DNA from: Acinetobacter sp. ANC 3813
GTDB lineage: Bacteria > Pseudomonadota > Gammaproteobacteria > Pseudomonadales > Moraxellaceae
Direction: 5' to 3'
Assembly (NCBI RefSeq): GCF_002135435.1
Contig: NZ_NEGK01000015.1
Coordinates: 1 to 64,000, forward strand
DNA: 64,000 nt
Part shown: positions 29,301 to 37,252 of the stretch, one piece after another
How positions within the stretch are numbered: position 1 is the first letter of the stretch
Layout of the letters: each line of letters opens with the position of its first letter
Program-made: the position numbers and the translations under genes
Notes under the pieces: model-generated
What the model was told of the DNA's origin: nothing
What the model saw: the letters and a program-made list of their open reading frames with translations, nothing else
Databases searched by the model: none

Positions 29301-29492
29301 TTATTCCACTGTAATTTTCTGCGCCAACAACGTCGCAAAATGCTGCTTAATCTGCTTGCCCTGCTCATCGACCCGATGCAGCTCCCCTACATTTTCATTG
29401 TATTTCACAATTTTCCAGCCATCGTACAGCGCACTTAATTCCCCTACTTTAAAGCTAAATGGAAAGTCAGGCCAAATAATAAAATCTATCAC
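29301..29492 (-). pseudogene. C-terminal remnant of tellurite methyltransferase TehB
   Basis: The reading [20 protein letters not shown] then [13 protein letters not shown] closely matches, from memory, the last ~55 residues of E. coli TehB ([33 protein letters not shown], ending FATMLARK versus FATLLAQK here). The SAM-binding N-terminal two thirds are absent. The upstream in-frame sequence (about 29493-29530) does not resemble TehB. It is therefore best read as a 5'-deleted gene. A 63-aa ORF remains but has no ribosome site. Confidence 0.7.
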
Positions 29493-29629
29493 TCCACTGC
29501 ATTGATCAACATACAGAAATTTATTACTTCAAAATTTGAGTTTGACGACTTTTTGAGCGTTTTAATGGTAGGCTTAAAGCCAATAAAAAATTCAGCTTAA
29601 CTATATTTCAAATGAGTCGGAGTCTATCG

Positions 29630-30328
29630 ATGTTTGCATCCACTTTAAAAACCATCATTTGCTTAGGCCTCATGGGAACTTTATTTACAGGCTGCGCCAC
29701 TAAAACCCTGATGACTAAAGACAATAAAACCTATACCCGTACCAATAACGTGACCTTAATCGAAGACCAAGTCGTAGCTTTTGGCCAACCCGCTCAGCCT
29801 CTGCCAAATTTACCTGCACATAGTTTAGTGATTGCAGGCAAACAAAACAGTTATATCCTGACCCAAGGCGGGCCTCAATTTGTCAGCTTAATTGGGAAAC
29901 TGGACCCGAAAAATATTCAAGTGACCCGAGACCTGCGTTTCAATTCAGAAAAGAACGATGGTCATTTCACAGGCACGCTGCCATTGTCTTATGTGAAGCT
30001 TAAAGAAGACATCACTAAGAAAGATCGGGAATTTTTTATTGAAAATGGCGCTAAGGAATGCTCAAGCTCCAGTGATGACCGCATGGCTGCACAGCGCTTC
30101 TGTTTCGAGATTAAACTGGCAGGTGTGGTCTATCCTGCAGCGAACAATTTAGCGTCTTTAAAAGCCTTGAGTAAGCCTTATCAGGTGAGTATTTATACCC
30201 AGCAACAGGAAAGTTATAAATCCAAATCGGGCATGAATCCTCTTGAAAAATTAGTACTGCTGCCTTTTGCCGTCGCGATCGATGTCGTGAGCCTCCCTTT
30301 CCAAGCAGCCAATAAAATTTTTGACTAA
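29630..30328 (+). CDS. Hypothetical lipoprotein
   Basis: The 232-aa protein has a lipoprotein signal peptide (MFASTLKTIICLGLMGTLFT) and lipobox FTGC. The rest is a soluble, probably periplasmic or outer-membrane-attached domain with two further Cys (in KECSSSS and RFCFEI). The C-terminus has a hydrophobic stretch LVLLPFAVAIDVVSLPF. I chose ATG 29630 because GGAG lies 7 nt upstream; ATG 29612 is in frame but lacks a site. Function is not recognised. Confidence 0.75.
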   Translation: MFASTLKTIICLGLMGTLFTGCATKTLMTKDNKTYTRTNNVTLIEDQVVAFGQPAQPLPNLPAHSLVIAGKQNSYILTQGGPQFVSLIGKLDPKNIQVTRDLRFNSEKNDGHFTGTLPLSYVKLKEDITKKDREFFIENGAKECSSSSDDRMAAQRFCFEIKLAGVVYPAANNLASLKALSKPYQVSIYTQQQESYKSKSGMNPLEKLVLLPFAVAIDVVSLPFQAANKIFD

Positions 30329-30365
30329 CCGTCAAATCTTCATTTTTATTAAAACTTAGATTCTC

Positions 30366-30393
30366 AAAAAGCCCCTCAACATTAGGGGCTTTG
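30366..30393 (+). terminator. Terminator after the lipoprotein gene
   Basis: AAGCCCCT/AGGGGCTT with a 7-nt loop and a short T-run. Confidence 0.75.
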
Positions 30394-30617
30394 ATATTTG
30401 GCGCTGAACAAGATCAAATAACTAATTTCTAAATACCTATTTAAAAATAGAAAGCCAAAATGTAACCGATCCGAAACATCATGTTATCACTCTGTAAATA
30501 TGGTTGAATAATCACACAACTTTAGCTTACAACACGATCAACTCCAAAAAAAACAATCATTTAAGCATTAACATAGTGTCCTCTTTCAACCCAATCACAA
30601 AATTCAGGATGCTACCC

Positions 30618-31250
30618 ATGAATGCGATTAAAACTGCTATGGCTATTGCTCTAGTTGCAGGTACAACTTCAGCTATGGCTGCAGAAGCAACTCCAGCTGT
30701 AAACCCACTTGCACAAGTAAAAGCTGATGCAGTAGATGCTGCAGCTGCTGTTAAAACAAGCACTGTTGCTACTAAAGACGCTACTGTTGCTAAAACTGTA
30801 GAAGTTAAAGATGCTGCTGTTGCTAAAACTGTAGCTGCTAAAGATGCCACTGTTGCTAAAACTGTAGCTGCTAAAGATGCTACTGTTGCTAAAACTGTAG
30901 CTGCTAAAGACGCTGCTGTAGCTCAAACTGTAGAAACTAAAGACGCTGCTGTTGCTAAAACTGTAGCTGCTAAAGACGCTGCTGTAGCTCAAACTGTAGA
31001 AACTAAAGACGCTGCTGTTGCTAAAACTGTGGCTGCTAAAGACGCTACTGTTGCTAAAACTGTAGAAGTTAAAGACGCTGCTGTAGCTAAAACTACAGAG
31101 GTTAAAGACGCCGCTGCGACTGCAACGATGAGTGCTGAAGCGAAAAAAGCATGTGCAGAAAAATGCGCAGAGAAAAAAGCTGAAGCTGCAAAAGCTCAAA
31201 CTGAAGAGAAAAAAGGTTTCTTCTCTTGGTTCAAGAAAAAAGCGGCTTAA
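30618..31250 (+). CDS. Exported undecapeptide-repeat protein
   Basis: The 210-aa protein has a signal peptide (MNAIKTAMAIALVAGTTSAM, cleavage likely after AMA). Ten perfect-length 11-residue repeats (about residues 54-163) follow, with consensus DA(A/T)VAKTV(A/E)(A/V)K. Eleven-residue periodicity with Ala, Val, Lys and Asp predicts long amphipathic, coiled-coil-like helices, as in LEA group 3 or apolipoprotein-type proteins. The tail has two Cys (KKACAEKCAEKK) and ends in KKGFFSWFKKKAA, a cationic aromatic segment that could touch membranes. AGGA precedes ATG 30618; an upstream in-frame extension to 30504 is rejected. Function is unknown. Confidence 0.75.
   Translation: MNAIKTAMAIALVAGTTSAMAAEATPAVNPLAQVKADAVDAAAAVKTSTVATKDATVAKTVEVKDAAVAKTVAAKDATVAKTVAAKDATVAKTVAAKDAAVAQTVETKDAAVAKTVAAKDAAVAQTVETKDAAVAKTVAAKDATVAKTVEVKDAAVAKTTEVKDAAATATMSAEAKKACAEKCAEKKAEAAKAQTEEKKGFFSWFKKKAA
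30777..31106 (+). repeat. Ten tandem 33-bp repeats
   Basis: The DNA encoding the 11-residue repeats is exactly 10 x 33 bp. Units 5-6 and 7-8 encode the same 22 residues, a 66-bp higher-order duplication. This is a site prone to slippage and copy-number change. Confidence 0.85.
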
Positions 31251-31265
31251 TTCTGATTAAGTGAC

Positions 31266-31299
31266 AAAAAAAAGATGCCTCAATAGGCATCTTTTTTTT
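31266..31299 (+). terminator. Terminator after the repeat-protein gene
   Basis: A8-GATGCCT caat AGGCATC-T8, a clear Rho-independent terminator. Confidence 0.9.
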
Positions 31300-31317
31300 G
31301 CATATCGCCTTCATCGC

Positions 31318-32661
31318 TCAATTGGGGTAAGGGTATTCTTTAAACTGGTATTGATTTTTTCCCAGCGCCTTAGCAAGATATAAGCATTGATCGACATGCT
31401 GCAGCATGCTGGAATAATTTGAAATATCCAGCTGTTTAAAAGCCGTCATTCCCATACTAAACGATAGATTTAAGCTTAGATCGCCATGATGAAATGGCGT
31501 AGCCGCGCAGCGGTCCAAAATTGATTTGCACAGCGCGCGCCCCGTGTCGGCAGTACAGTCAGCGGTGACAATTAAAAACTCCTCCCCGCCCCATCGGCTA
31601 ATAAAACTCTCTGGCGGACAGCTTTTTTTCAAAATCTGCGCCAAGTGAATTAAAACCAAATCTCCGACATGATGCCCATATTGGTCATTCACACTTTTAA
31701 AATCATCGACATCCAGCAAAATCACGCAGCCTTGCTTCACAGCGTTCTTTGCAAAGACTTGCTCTTTCAATGAATGCCGGTTTTTCAATCCCGTTAATTC
31801 ATCATTAAACGTAACACGCTGCAAACGCAGGTACAGACGCTGATTGCGCATGTACAATTCACAAATAAACAGGAAAAGAATTAAATAAATCCCCAGCGCC
31901 AAACGGTAAGCACTAATGCGTGAAAGCATATGGATTTGCGCATCCGACCAGTATTCGCCAGCCAGCGGCATTGCCGCATAGCAGCCGCAGATTAGCGTCA
32001 TCAGGCCAATCAGCCAGCAAAAGGCCTTAACCTTGTATTTCACCGCGAAATAGCACATGAGCAGCGGCAAAACCATGCAGGCATAAAAAATCTGATCATG
32101 CGAAATCACATACTGAATCAGCAGCGCCGCAGCCAAATAAAAATAATCAATCAGCGGAATGGATGACCATTGTTTTGCGCCATACAGCAGGCAAATCACA
32201 CTTAAACCCGTGGCAGCCTGCTCTAAAAAATAATCGATAAACTCAAGATAATTACGCCCAACCTGAAAAATAGCCGCAAACAATAGACTGCCGGCGAAAG
32301 CGCTTAAAATAATGGGCAGCGTTAGAATGATGGTGTGCTTAAAGCGCAGGCCTTTAATCCGGCTCAGCGCCAAATGCAGTTTAATAAACAGCCAAATCTG
32401 CAGCGCAGAAATTCCGCACAGTAAAAATCTTTGCTCCACTGTTTTCACTTGATCGCTGAGCAAAGAGGCTGTAAAAATTGCACTGAAGGCATACAGCAGA
32501 ATCAATAGATCATGGCTTAATTGTTTACGCAGCCGGATTAAAAAAAATGCTGCAAAGGCATTAATCACCCAGATCGGGCTGATTAAAAAATCTTGGGTAT
32601 AGCCAATAGTCACCCAAGCCAATGTAAAAATGGCCAGCCACAGCAATATTAATGGTTTCAT
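31318..32661 (-). CDS. Membrane-bound diguanylate cyclase
   Basis: The 447-aa protein has about eight to nine hydrophobic helices in residues 1-265 and a C-terminal GGDEF domain (about 280-440). The latter has DELTGLKNRHSL, LDVDDFKSVNDQYGH and the active-site motif RWGGEEF. No RxxD inhibitory site lies five residues upstream (PPES is there). It probably makes cyclic-di-GMP at the inner membrane without product inhibition. The signal sensed by the membrane part is unknown. Confidence 0.86.
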   Translation of the reverse strand: MKPLILLWLAIFTLAWVTIGYTQDFLISPIWVINAFAAFFLIRLRKQLSHDLLILLYAFSAIFTASLLSDQVKTVEQRFLLCGISALQIWLFIKLHLALSRIKGLRFKHTIILTLPIILSAFAGSLLFAAIFQVGRNYLEFIDYFLEQAATGLSVICLLYGAKQWSSIPLIDYFYLAAALLIQYVISHDQIFYACMVLPLLMCYFAVKYKVKAFCWLIGLMTLICGCYAAMPLAGEYWSDAQIHMLSRISAYRLALGIYLILFLFICELYMRNQRLYLRLQRVTFNDELTGLKNRHSLKEQVFAKNAVKQGCVILLDVDDFKSVNDQYGHHVGDLVLIHLAQILKKSCPPESFISRWGGEEFLIVTADCTADTGRALCKSILDRCAATPFHHGDLSLNLSFSMGMTAFKQLDISNYSSMLQHVDQCLYLAKALGKNQYQFKEYPYPN

Positions 32662-32734
32662 TCTTTAAAAGCAGTCATGGGGATATTACGCGGTATGTCA
32701 AAAATTGAGCAGCGGCAATATTAGCAAATCGTCT

Positions 32735-32765
32735 GCCGCTTACGCAGAGTGATAATGTAAGCGGC
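32735..32765. repeat. 9-bp inverted repeat
   Basis: GCCGCTTAC and GTAAGCGGC are separated by 13 nt, between the diguanylate cyclase and the next gene. There is no T-run on the minus strand, so a terminator role is uncertain. Confidence 0.5.
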
Positions 32766-32851
32766 AAAAACAAGGTCCTTCTGTTTAAAAATACACTTTT
32801 TGCGGTTTTAACAGGCATCATGCAAATAACGATCAGCCCAATAAATACGCA

Positions 32852-33601
32852 TCACAGCTTCTCTGCAATCTGCTCCTGATTCTCTGCTGTCACCTGCCTC
32901 ATTTGCTGGTTCAGCGCAGAAATTTCTTTATACAGCGCATTAAATTGCGCCAAAGGGGCATCTTCATAAAACATGAAAGTCTTGCCTTTCTTCTCCCATT
33001 TATTATTTTTCAGCACCAGAAATATCGCATCTGCTTTGGCTAAGCTTTGCTGCTCCAGTGCATACAGCGCTTGGCTATCATCACTTTGCTGACTCTCCCG
33101 CAAGCTCTGGATCAGCTGATGGCGGTATCGGCTTTCAATTGGCAAATTTTTTGCCTGTTCCAAGCTGTTTTGCTCAAATTGCTGCATCTTCTGCGCATAG
33201 CTTTCTACAGCAGCATGCACATTTTTCAGCATATCCGCAGTAGCTTTATAGTCCTGTTTTTTATCTGCCGCCAAGCGGTCAATATCTAAAAACCGATCCC
33301 AGTCCAGCGCTTTTAATTGCCGGATATACGCATTGCGCGCTTCGGCATTTTGGATCATCTGGCTCAGCACAAAATTGGCCATCACCTGATAATCGCCCTG
33401 CAGGCGCGGGTCAGTCACATTGACCTGTATCGGCTGATCTGCATCTTGAGCCTGCTTAAAAATCAGCTCAGTTTTTTCCAGCAGCACAGTTTGATACAGC
33501 TGCAGCTGATCCGCTTCTTTTTGCTGCTCACGGTATTGATAGAACATGCCGCCAAAAATCAGCACGGTTGCAGCAGTGAGAATAATCAAGATACGCGGCA
33601 T
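32852..33601 (-). CDS. Hypothetical single-pass membrane protein, helical
   Basis: The 249-aa protein starts MPRILIILTAATVLIFGGMF (one membrane helix). A Gln/Ala/Leu-rich, mostly helical periplasmic domain follows, with predicted coiled-coil segments near residues 25-55 and 225-245. No catalytic motif is seen. GGAG lies upstream of ATG 33601. The longer frame to 33670 has no ribosome site. Confidence 0.65.
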   Translation of the reverse strand: MPRILIILTAATVLIFGGMFYQYREQQKEADQLQLYQTVLLEKTELIFKQAQDADQPIQVNVTDPRLQGDYQVMANFVLSQMIQNAEARNAYIRQLKALDWDRFLDIDRLAADKKQDYKATADMLKNVHAAVESYAQKMQQFEQNSLEQAKNLPIESRYRHQLIQSLRESQQSDDSQALYALEQQSLAKADAIFLVLKNNKWEKKGKTFMFYEDAPLAQFNALYKEISALNQQMRQVTAENQEQIAEKL

Positions 33602-33682
33602 AAAAATACTCCGAATCCCATTTCTTTCAGTGTAATTCCGAAATAGGGAAAGTGATGAATAAATATGCAATTTCTGGCGATA

Positions 33683-33853
33683 TTTTTAAATTCAAAGGCA
33701 GTTTTCCACAATTTTCACTTTGAATTTAAAAAAACTCGATCTTAAAAATTTGAATTCAAAATGGAGACGCTGTTTTAAATTCAAAAGTTTTGATGCAAAA
33801 AATAAAAAAATCCGCAGTACAGTCTGCGGATTTTTATTTTTGAATTTAAAAAA
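33683..33853. repeat. Five TTTTAAATTCAAA-type repeats in alternating orientation
   Basis: Copies lie at 33683-33696, 33719-33734 (inverted), 33749-33760 (perfect palindrome TTTGAATTCAAA), 33773-33786 and 33837-33853 (inverted), with spacings of about 20-60 bp. The whole 190-bp gap between two minus-strand genes is AT-rich. A terminator sits between copies 4 and 5. Confidence 0.6.
33804..33835. terminator. Terminator
   Basis: AAAAAATCCGCAG/CTGCGGATTTTT with a 6-nt loop, downstream of the minus-strand gene ending at 33862. Confidence 0.8.
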
Positions 33854-33861
33854 TTTCAGTG

Positions 33862-34377
33862 TTATGGATTAGTCATGCCATTCAGCAATGAACGGTCAAT
33901 TGTTCCCAAATTCATCTGCTCACGGCTGATTTGAACATTGGCGGCATCGCGGTCAATGCCGAAAGGCTGCAGCATGGTATAGATGCCATTTCTCGGATCT
34001 GATGATTGCAGCCCGCTGGCAATATTCAGCACATGCTGCTGTAAAGCAGGAGACAAGCTGGACATATCCACCTGAGGCACAGGCAATACATCCAGATTGG
34101 CCACTATGGTCGGATCTACAGTAAAGGACTGCGTATCACCTTCTAATTGCATAACACGGTGCTGCAAAGCTTTACGGCGTCCTGTTTCCTGCTGGTACGG
34201 CTCTACTGCGGTTTCTTCACGCATTTCACGCTCAGCCATCACCGTCAGTACTGGCAAGTGCACAACATTCTTTGCGGCATGCTCTTTATCTTTGGCTTTG
34301 TCTGCAGCCACTGCAGATAAAGAAACTGTACTGGCCAGCAGGATGGCAATATATGAAAACTGTATAGGGAGATTCAT
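33862..34377 (-). CDS. Hypothetical exported protein
   Basis: The 171-aa protein has a signal peptide (about residues 1-25, ending SAVAA) and a charged, mostly polar mature part containing HLPVLTVMAEREMREE and a C-terminal domain around LQQHVLNIASGLQSSDPRNG. The LPVLTV segment looks like the start of a TonB-receptor plug, but the rest does not fit. Not recognised. Confidence 0.65.
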   Translation of the reverse strand: MNLPIQFSYIAILLASTVSLSAVAADKAKDKEHAAKNVVHLPVLTVMAEREMREETAVEPYQQETGRRKALQHRVMQLEGDTQSFTVDPTIVANLDVLPVPQVDMSSLSPALQQHVLNIASGLQSSDPRNGIYTMLQPFGIDRDAANVQISREQMNLGTIDRSLLNGMTNP

Positions 34378-34551
34378 GGTTTACACTCAATTTCAAATTT
34401 AGTTATGCCAATTGCACATAGGCAAAACTGGCACTTTGTTTTGAACTTCATCTAAAATGTACAATAAACCGCCATATTTTTATGTTGCAGTCAGATAAAC
34501 GGCAGTACTGCAGGATAGTGAAAAATGTCTTTTTCACATTTTTTAAAAGTA

Positions 34552-35286
34552 TCAATTTACTGTACCGACCCGCAGCAGTACGGGAAACTTTACTGCATAC
34601 TGCGCTGCATTTTGCTGCTTTAAATACGCATCTATTGCTTCTAACGGGTTTAGCCCCTGCCGCTTCACATAGTGCTTTAAGCCCGACCAGGTATTGAAAT
34701 AATTCAGCAGCTGCTCAGCGCTCCAGCTGTAATTCAATGACAGTTCTGGAACCGCCTGCTCTAAAAATGGGAAAGGAATGGTTTTATACAGCGCATCAAC
34801 ATAACGGCGCTCTGCATCCCAATAGCCTTGCAGCGTGTCTGCATACAGTGATTGAATCAGCCGATTCAGCTCCAGATCTTCCGCTGTAATGAGGCCATAG
34901 CCAATCACCGCCAAACAGCCGCTCGGTTTCAGCACACGCCGCACTTCGCGGTAAAAATCATCAAAATTAAACCAGTGAATGGCCTGCGCGACCGTGATCA
35001 AATCTGCGCTGTGATCTGGCAGACCCGACTGCTCAGCAGGCGCTGCGCGGTAAGCCACATTGGCCAATGCTTGCGCCTGCGCCAATTGAGCAGCGCTCAA
35101 ATCTGTTGCCAAAACCTGCTGAAAATACGGCGCCAGCCATTGCGTAAACTGCCCCGAACCTGCACCGCAGTCCCAAGCCAGCTGGCGTTCAGGCACATAT
35201 TTTAAAACCGCTTCTAAAATAGAGTCAGAATAATCTGGACGCGCCTGCTGATAGAGCTGACTGTTGTCTGAAAATAAGTCTTTCAT
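34552..35286 (-). CDS. Class I SAM-dependent methyltransferase
   Basis: The 244-aa protein has motif I AWDCGAGSGQFTQWL (about residues 38-52), the acidic motif ATDLSAAQL, and a motif region DLITVAQAIHWFNFDDFYRE. This places it in the UbiE/Methyltransf_11 class. The substrate is unknown. It is a single gene with no operon partner. Confidence 0.85.
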   Translation of the reverse strand: MKDLFSDNSQLYQQARPDYSDSILEAVLKYVPERQLAWDCGAGSGQFTQWLAPYFQQVLATDLSAAQLAQAQALANVAYRAAPAEQSGLPDHSADLITVAQAIHWFNFDDFYREVRRVLKPSGCLAVIGYGLITAEDLELNRLIQSLYADTLQGYWDAERRYVDALYKTIPFPFLEQAVPELSLNYSWSAEQLLNYFNTWSGLKHYVKRQGLNPLEAIDAYLKQQNAAQYAVKFPVLLRVGTVN

Positions 35287-35394
35287 GGCAGGGATTCATG
35301 GGCCTGATTTTTAATCACTATACCCCAGTTATTGGCAGCCGATGTACTATTCAGCTTGAGATGAAACGAGGTGCGCAGAAAAATGTTCCGCATT

Positions 35395-36135
35395 TCAATT
35401 TTGCACAATGACCTGCTGTATGTAAAAGCTGGTTTGCGCAATGGGCTGCATTTGGTCATTCATTTGGTAATACTTCACATCATAATGCCCAGCTTTCCAG
35501 CCCGAAACCGGATAAAAGCTGACCCAATTCTGCTGATTTTCACTAACTTTACGCGGTGTAAACAGCAAAATTTCGCCGCTGTCGCGCTGAGTCCAGCGCA
35601 CCATGACCTGTGCATTCGGCGGCACTTTGCCTAAGGTATCAAAATGCGCATATAGTGGTTGTTTGGCATAGATTTCTCTGGGCAAGACATGCTGTGAATC
35701 CAGCACCTGCTGATCTGTCACATAAGCCTGTCCAGCCAGCTGCTGCTGCGGGTCATTCTTCGCCTGCACAAACTCATTCAGCATCTGCTGCGCAAACTGC
35801 TGCTTATTTTTAATCTGATCAAAACTGTAATCTGGAAAGGCCTGCTGCAAATAATGCGCCAGCTGCTGTTCAGAAGCCTGCTGAATCAAACTTTGGACTT
35901 GCTGATATTGGCTTTTAAGATGACGCTGAGCCTCTGCGGAAGGCATTGATTTCATAGTGTCAATCGCCAAGCCAGAAACAGGATTGCCACCCGAAGTGAC
36001 ATCATTTATTGATGGCGCTGGCAACACTGCAATATCTGTTCTGAAAGATGCAACGGCATAGCCCAATGCAAAACACAGCGCCCCAACAGCGCTGTATTGA
36101 ATAAAAGACCTATGCATTGAATTGAGTCGAATCAA
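35395..36135 (-). CDS. Hypothetical membrane-anchored protein
   Basis: The ~240-aa protein has an N-terminal helix (SAVGALCFALGYAVASF), a Gln-rich helical middle (about 65-135), and a C-terminal beta-type domain (about 155-240, VMVRWTQRDSGEIL, WVSFYPVSGWKAGHYDVKYY) that resembles extracytoplasmic Ig-like or DUF2914-like folds. The start is ambiguous: a TTG at 36135 overlaps the upstream stop, and ATG 36117 is also possible. Probably in an operon with the Cys-rich lipoprotein just upstream. Confidence 0.6.
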   Translation of the reverse strand: MIRLNSMHRSFIQYSAVGALCFALGYAVASFRTDIAVLPAPSINDVTSGGNPVSGLAIDTMKSMPSAEAQRHLKSQYQQVQSLIQQASEQQLAHYLQQAFPDYSFDQIKNKQQFAQQMLNEFVQAKNDPQQQLAGQAYVTDQQVLDSQHVLPREIYAKQPLYAHFDTLGKVPPNAQVMVRWTQRDSGEILLFTPRKVSENQQNWVSFYPVSGWKAGHYDVKYYQMNDQMQPIAQTSFYIQQVIVQN

Positions 36136-36602
36136 GAACTGCTGCAGCGTAAAGTTTCAGATGTAATCGCTGAATTAAACTCACCTGATGGATGTGCCGT
36201 ACCATTGATGCTGAGCTGGTTCAAGGTATAGCCTAATCCAGCTAAAACTTTAAGAGTGCCTGCAGCGCAATAAACGCTGTTTTTGCTTCCGCTTTTCATC
36301 GCGGCAACACAGCCTGCATTGGTCACAGCATAAATCGTCTGTCCAGCATCCACACTGCTCGAACAGGCTGCTGTAATCACTTTATCCTGAGAGGATTCGC
36401 AGGATGAGCAATTGCCGTTTTCACACAGTTTGGCTGCATTTTCACTTTTGCATTCATAAGTGATCCCTGCTTTTACAATGGTTTTTGAGTATGAGGAATT
36501 GACATTGTCACCGCTGCCTCCGCCTCCGCATGCTGAAAGCAGAGCACTGAGTGCAATTGTCAAAGGAAGCAAGATTATTTTCATATTCATATCTGTATCC
36601 AT
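36132..36602 (-). CDS. Cys-rich lipoprotein
   Basis: The ~156-aa protein has a lipoprotein signal (LLPLTIALSALLSAC) followed by GGGGSG, and a mature part with about nine Cys (for example YECKSE, LCENGNCSSCESS, GCVAAMK, VYCAAG, LRCSSS) suggesting several disulphides. The exact start among three close ATGs (36602, 36590, 36584) is unclear. Function is unknown. It overlaps the next gene's start. Confidence 0.65.
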   Translation of the reverse strand: MDTDMNMKIILLPLTIALSALLSACGGGGSGDNVNSSYSKTIVKAGITYECKSENAAKLCENGNCSSCESSQDKVITAACSSSVDAGQTIYAVTNAGCVAAMKSGSKNSVYCAAGTLKVLAGLGYTLNQLSINGTAHPSGEFNSAITSETLRCSSS

Positions 36603-36715
36603 TCATTTTTAATGTTTATTTTTTAATGTTCACTGATGCCCAGCGGGCAAATTCTTTTCAAATGGATTGTAGCATCTAAATTGGTTAAATCATCATCAGC
36701 AGTAAATGCCAGCCA

Positions 36716-36750
36716 TAAAAAAAGCCCCAAACAATGTTTGAGGCTTTTTG
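36716..36750 (-). terminator. Terminator after tRNA-Phe copy 1
   Basis: AAAAAGCCTCAAAC att GTTTGGGGCTTTTTTT on the minus strand (one mismatch), directly downstream of the tRNA. Confidence 0.75.
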
Positions 36751-36754
36751 AATA

Positions 36755-36830
36755 TGGTGGCGAGACCCAGGATCGAACTGGGGACACACGGATTTTCAAT
36801 CCGTTGCTCTACCTACTGAGCTATCACGCC
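36755..36830 (-). tRNA. tRNA-Phe (GAA), copy 1
   Basis: The minus-strand gene begins GGCGTGATAGCTCAG and ends GGGTCTCGCCACCA. Anticodon loop TTGAAAA gives anticodon GAA. CCA is encoded. The acceptor stem has a T-T mismatch at pair 5:68. Promoter TTGACT (36864-36869), 17-nt spacer, CTTAAT (36841-36846). Confidence 0.95.
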
Positions 36831-36840
36831 GATGCGGTGT

Positions 36841-36869
36841 ATTAAGCCGTAATTGATGGCATTAGTCAA
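36841..36869 (-). promoter_or_regulatory. Promoter of tRNA-Phe copy 1
   Basis: TTGACT and CTTAAT on the minus strand with a 17-nt spacer; the tRNA begins about 10 nt after the -10. Confidence 0.5.
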
Positions 36870-36911
36870 TCAAAATCATCAATATTTTTTACTGAGTGCT
36901 TTTTTTTTAAA

Positions 36912-36941
36912 CAAAAAAAATCCCTGATGGGATCAGGGATT
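36912..36941 (-). terminator. Terminator after tRNA-Phe copy 2
   Basis: AATCCCTGAT/ATCAGGGATT with a 3-nt loop and a run of T on the minus strand. Confidence 0.75.
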
Positions 36942-36965
36942 GAAACTTTAAATAAGTTTTGAATA

Positions 36966-37041
36966 TGGTGGCGAGACCCAGGATCGAACTGGGGACACAC
37001 GGATTTTCAATCCGTTGCTCTACCTACTGAGCTATCACGCC
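36966..37041 (-). tRNA. tRNA-Phe (GAA), copy 2
   Basis: Identical in sequence to copy 1, including the acceptor-stem T-T mismatch. The near flanks (TTTTGAATA on one side, GATGC.G.GTATTAA on the other) are also shared, so the pair arose by a local duplication. It has its own promoter and terminator. Confidence 0.95.
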
Positions 37042-37051
37042 GATGCCGCGT

Positions 37052-37080
37052 ATTAAACAATTTAAGCGCCATGCCGTCAA
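37052..37080 (-). promoter_or_regulatory. Promoter of tRNA-Phe copy 2
   Basis: On the minus strand TTGACG (37075-37080) and TTTAAT (37052-37057) are 17 nt apart, followed by a GC-rich discriminator. Confidence 0.65.
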
Positions 37081-37207
37081 GCGTCGAATTTGCTTTTTTC
37101 GCCATTTGTTTACTTTTACACCAAATAAAAGCTTAATTGCTTATTTTTTGTTTAAATCTCAATACATTATTCGACTTTATAGCGCTTTGCATTCTATTTC
37201 TGCACCT

Positions 37208-37229
37208 AAAAAAGCAGCCCGCAGGCTGC
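37208..37229 (-). terminator. Terminator after the GNAT gene
   Basis: GCAGCC/GGCTGC hairpin followed by TTTTTT on the minus strand. Confidence 0.7.
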
Positions 37230-37252
37230 CTGAATATTGATAAAACCACGCT

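Noticed and set aside
30777-31106. CRISPR-like regular repeat
   Set aside because: The repeats are contiguous 33-bp coding units without spacers.
30669-31199. Minus-strand 176-aa Ser/Phe/Tyr-rich ORF
   Set aside because: It is the antisense reading of the 33-bp repeats; the periodicity comes from the real plus-strand gene.
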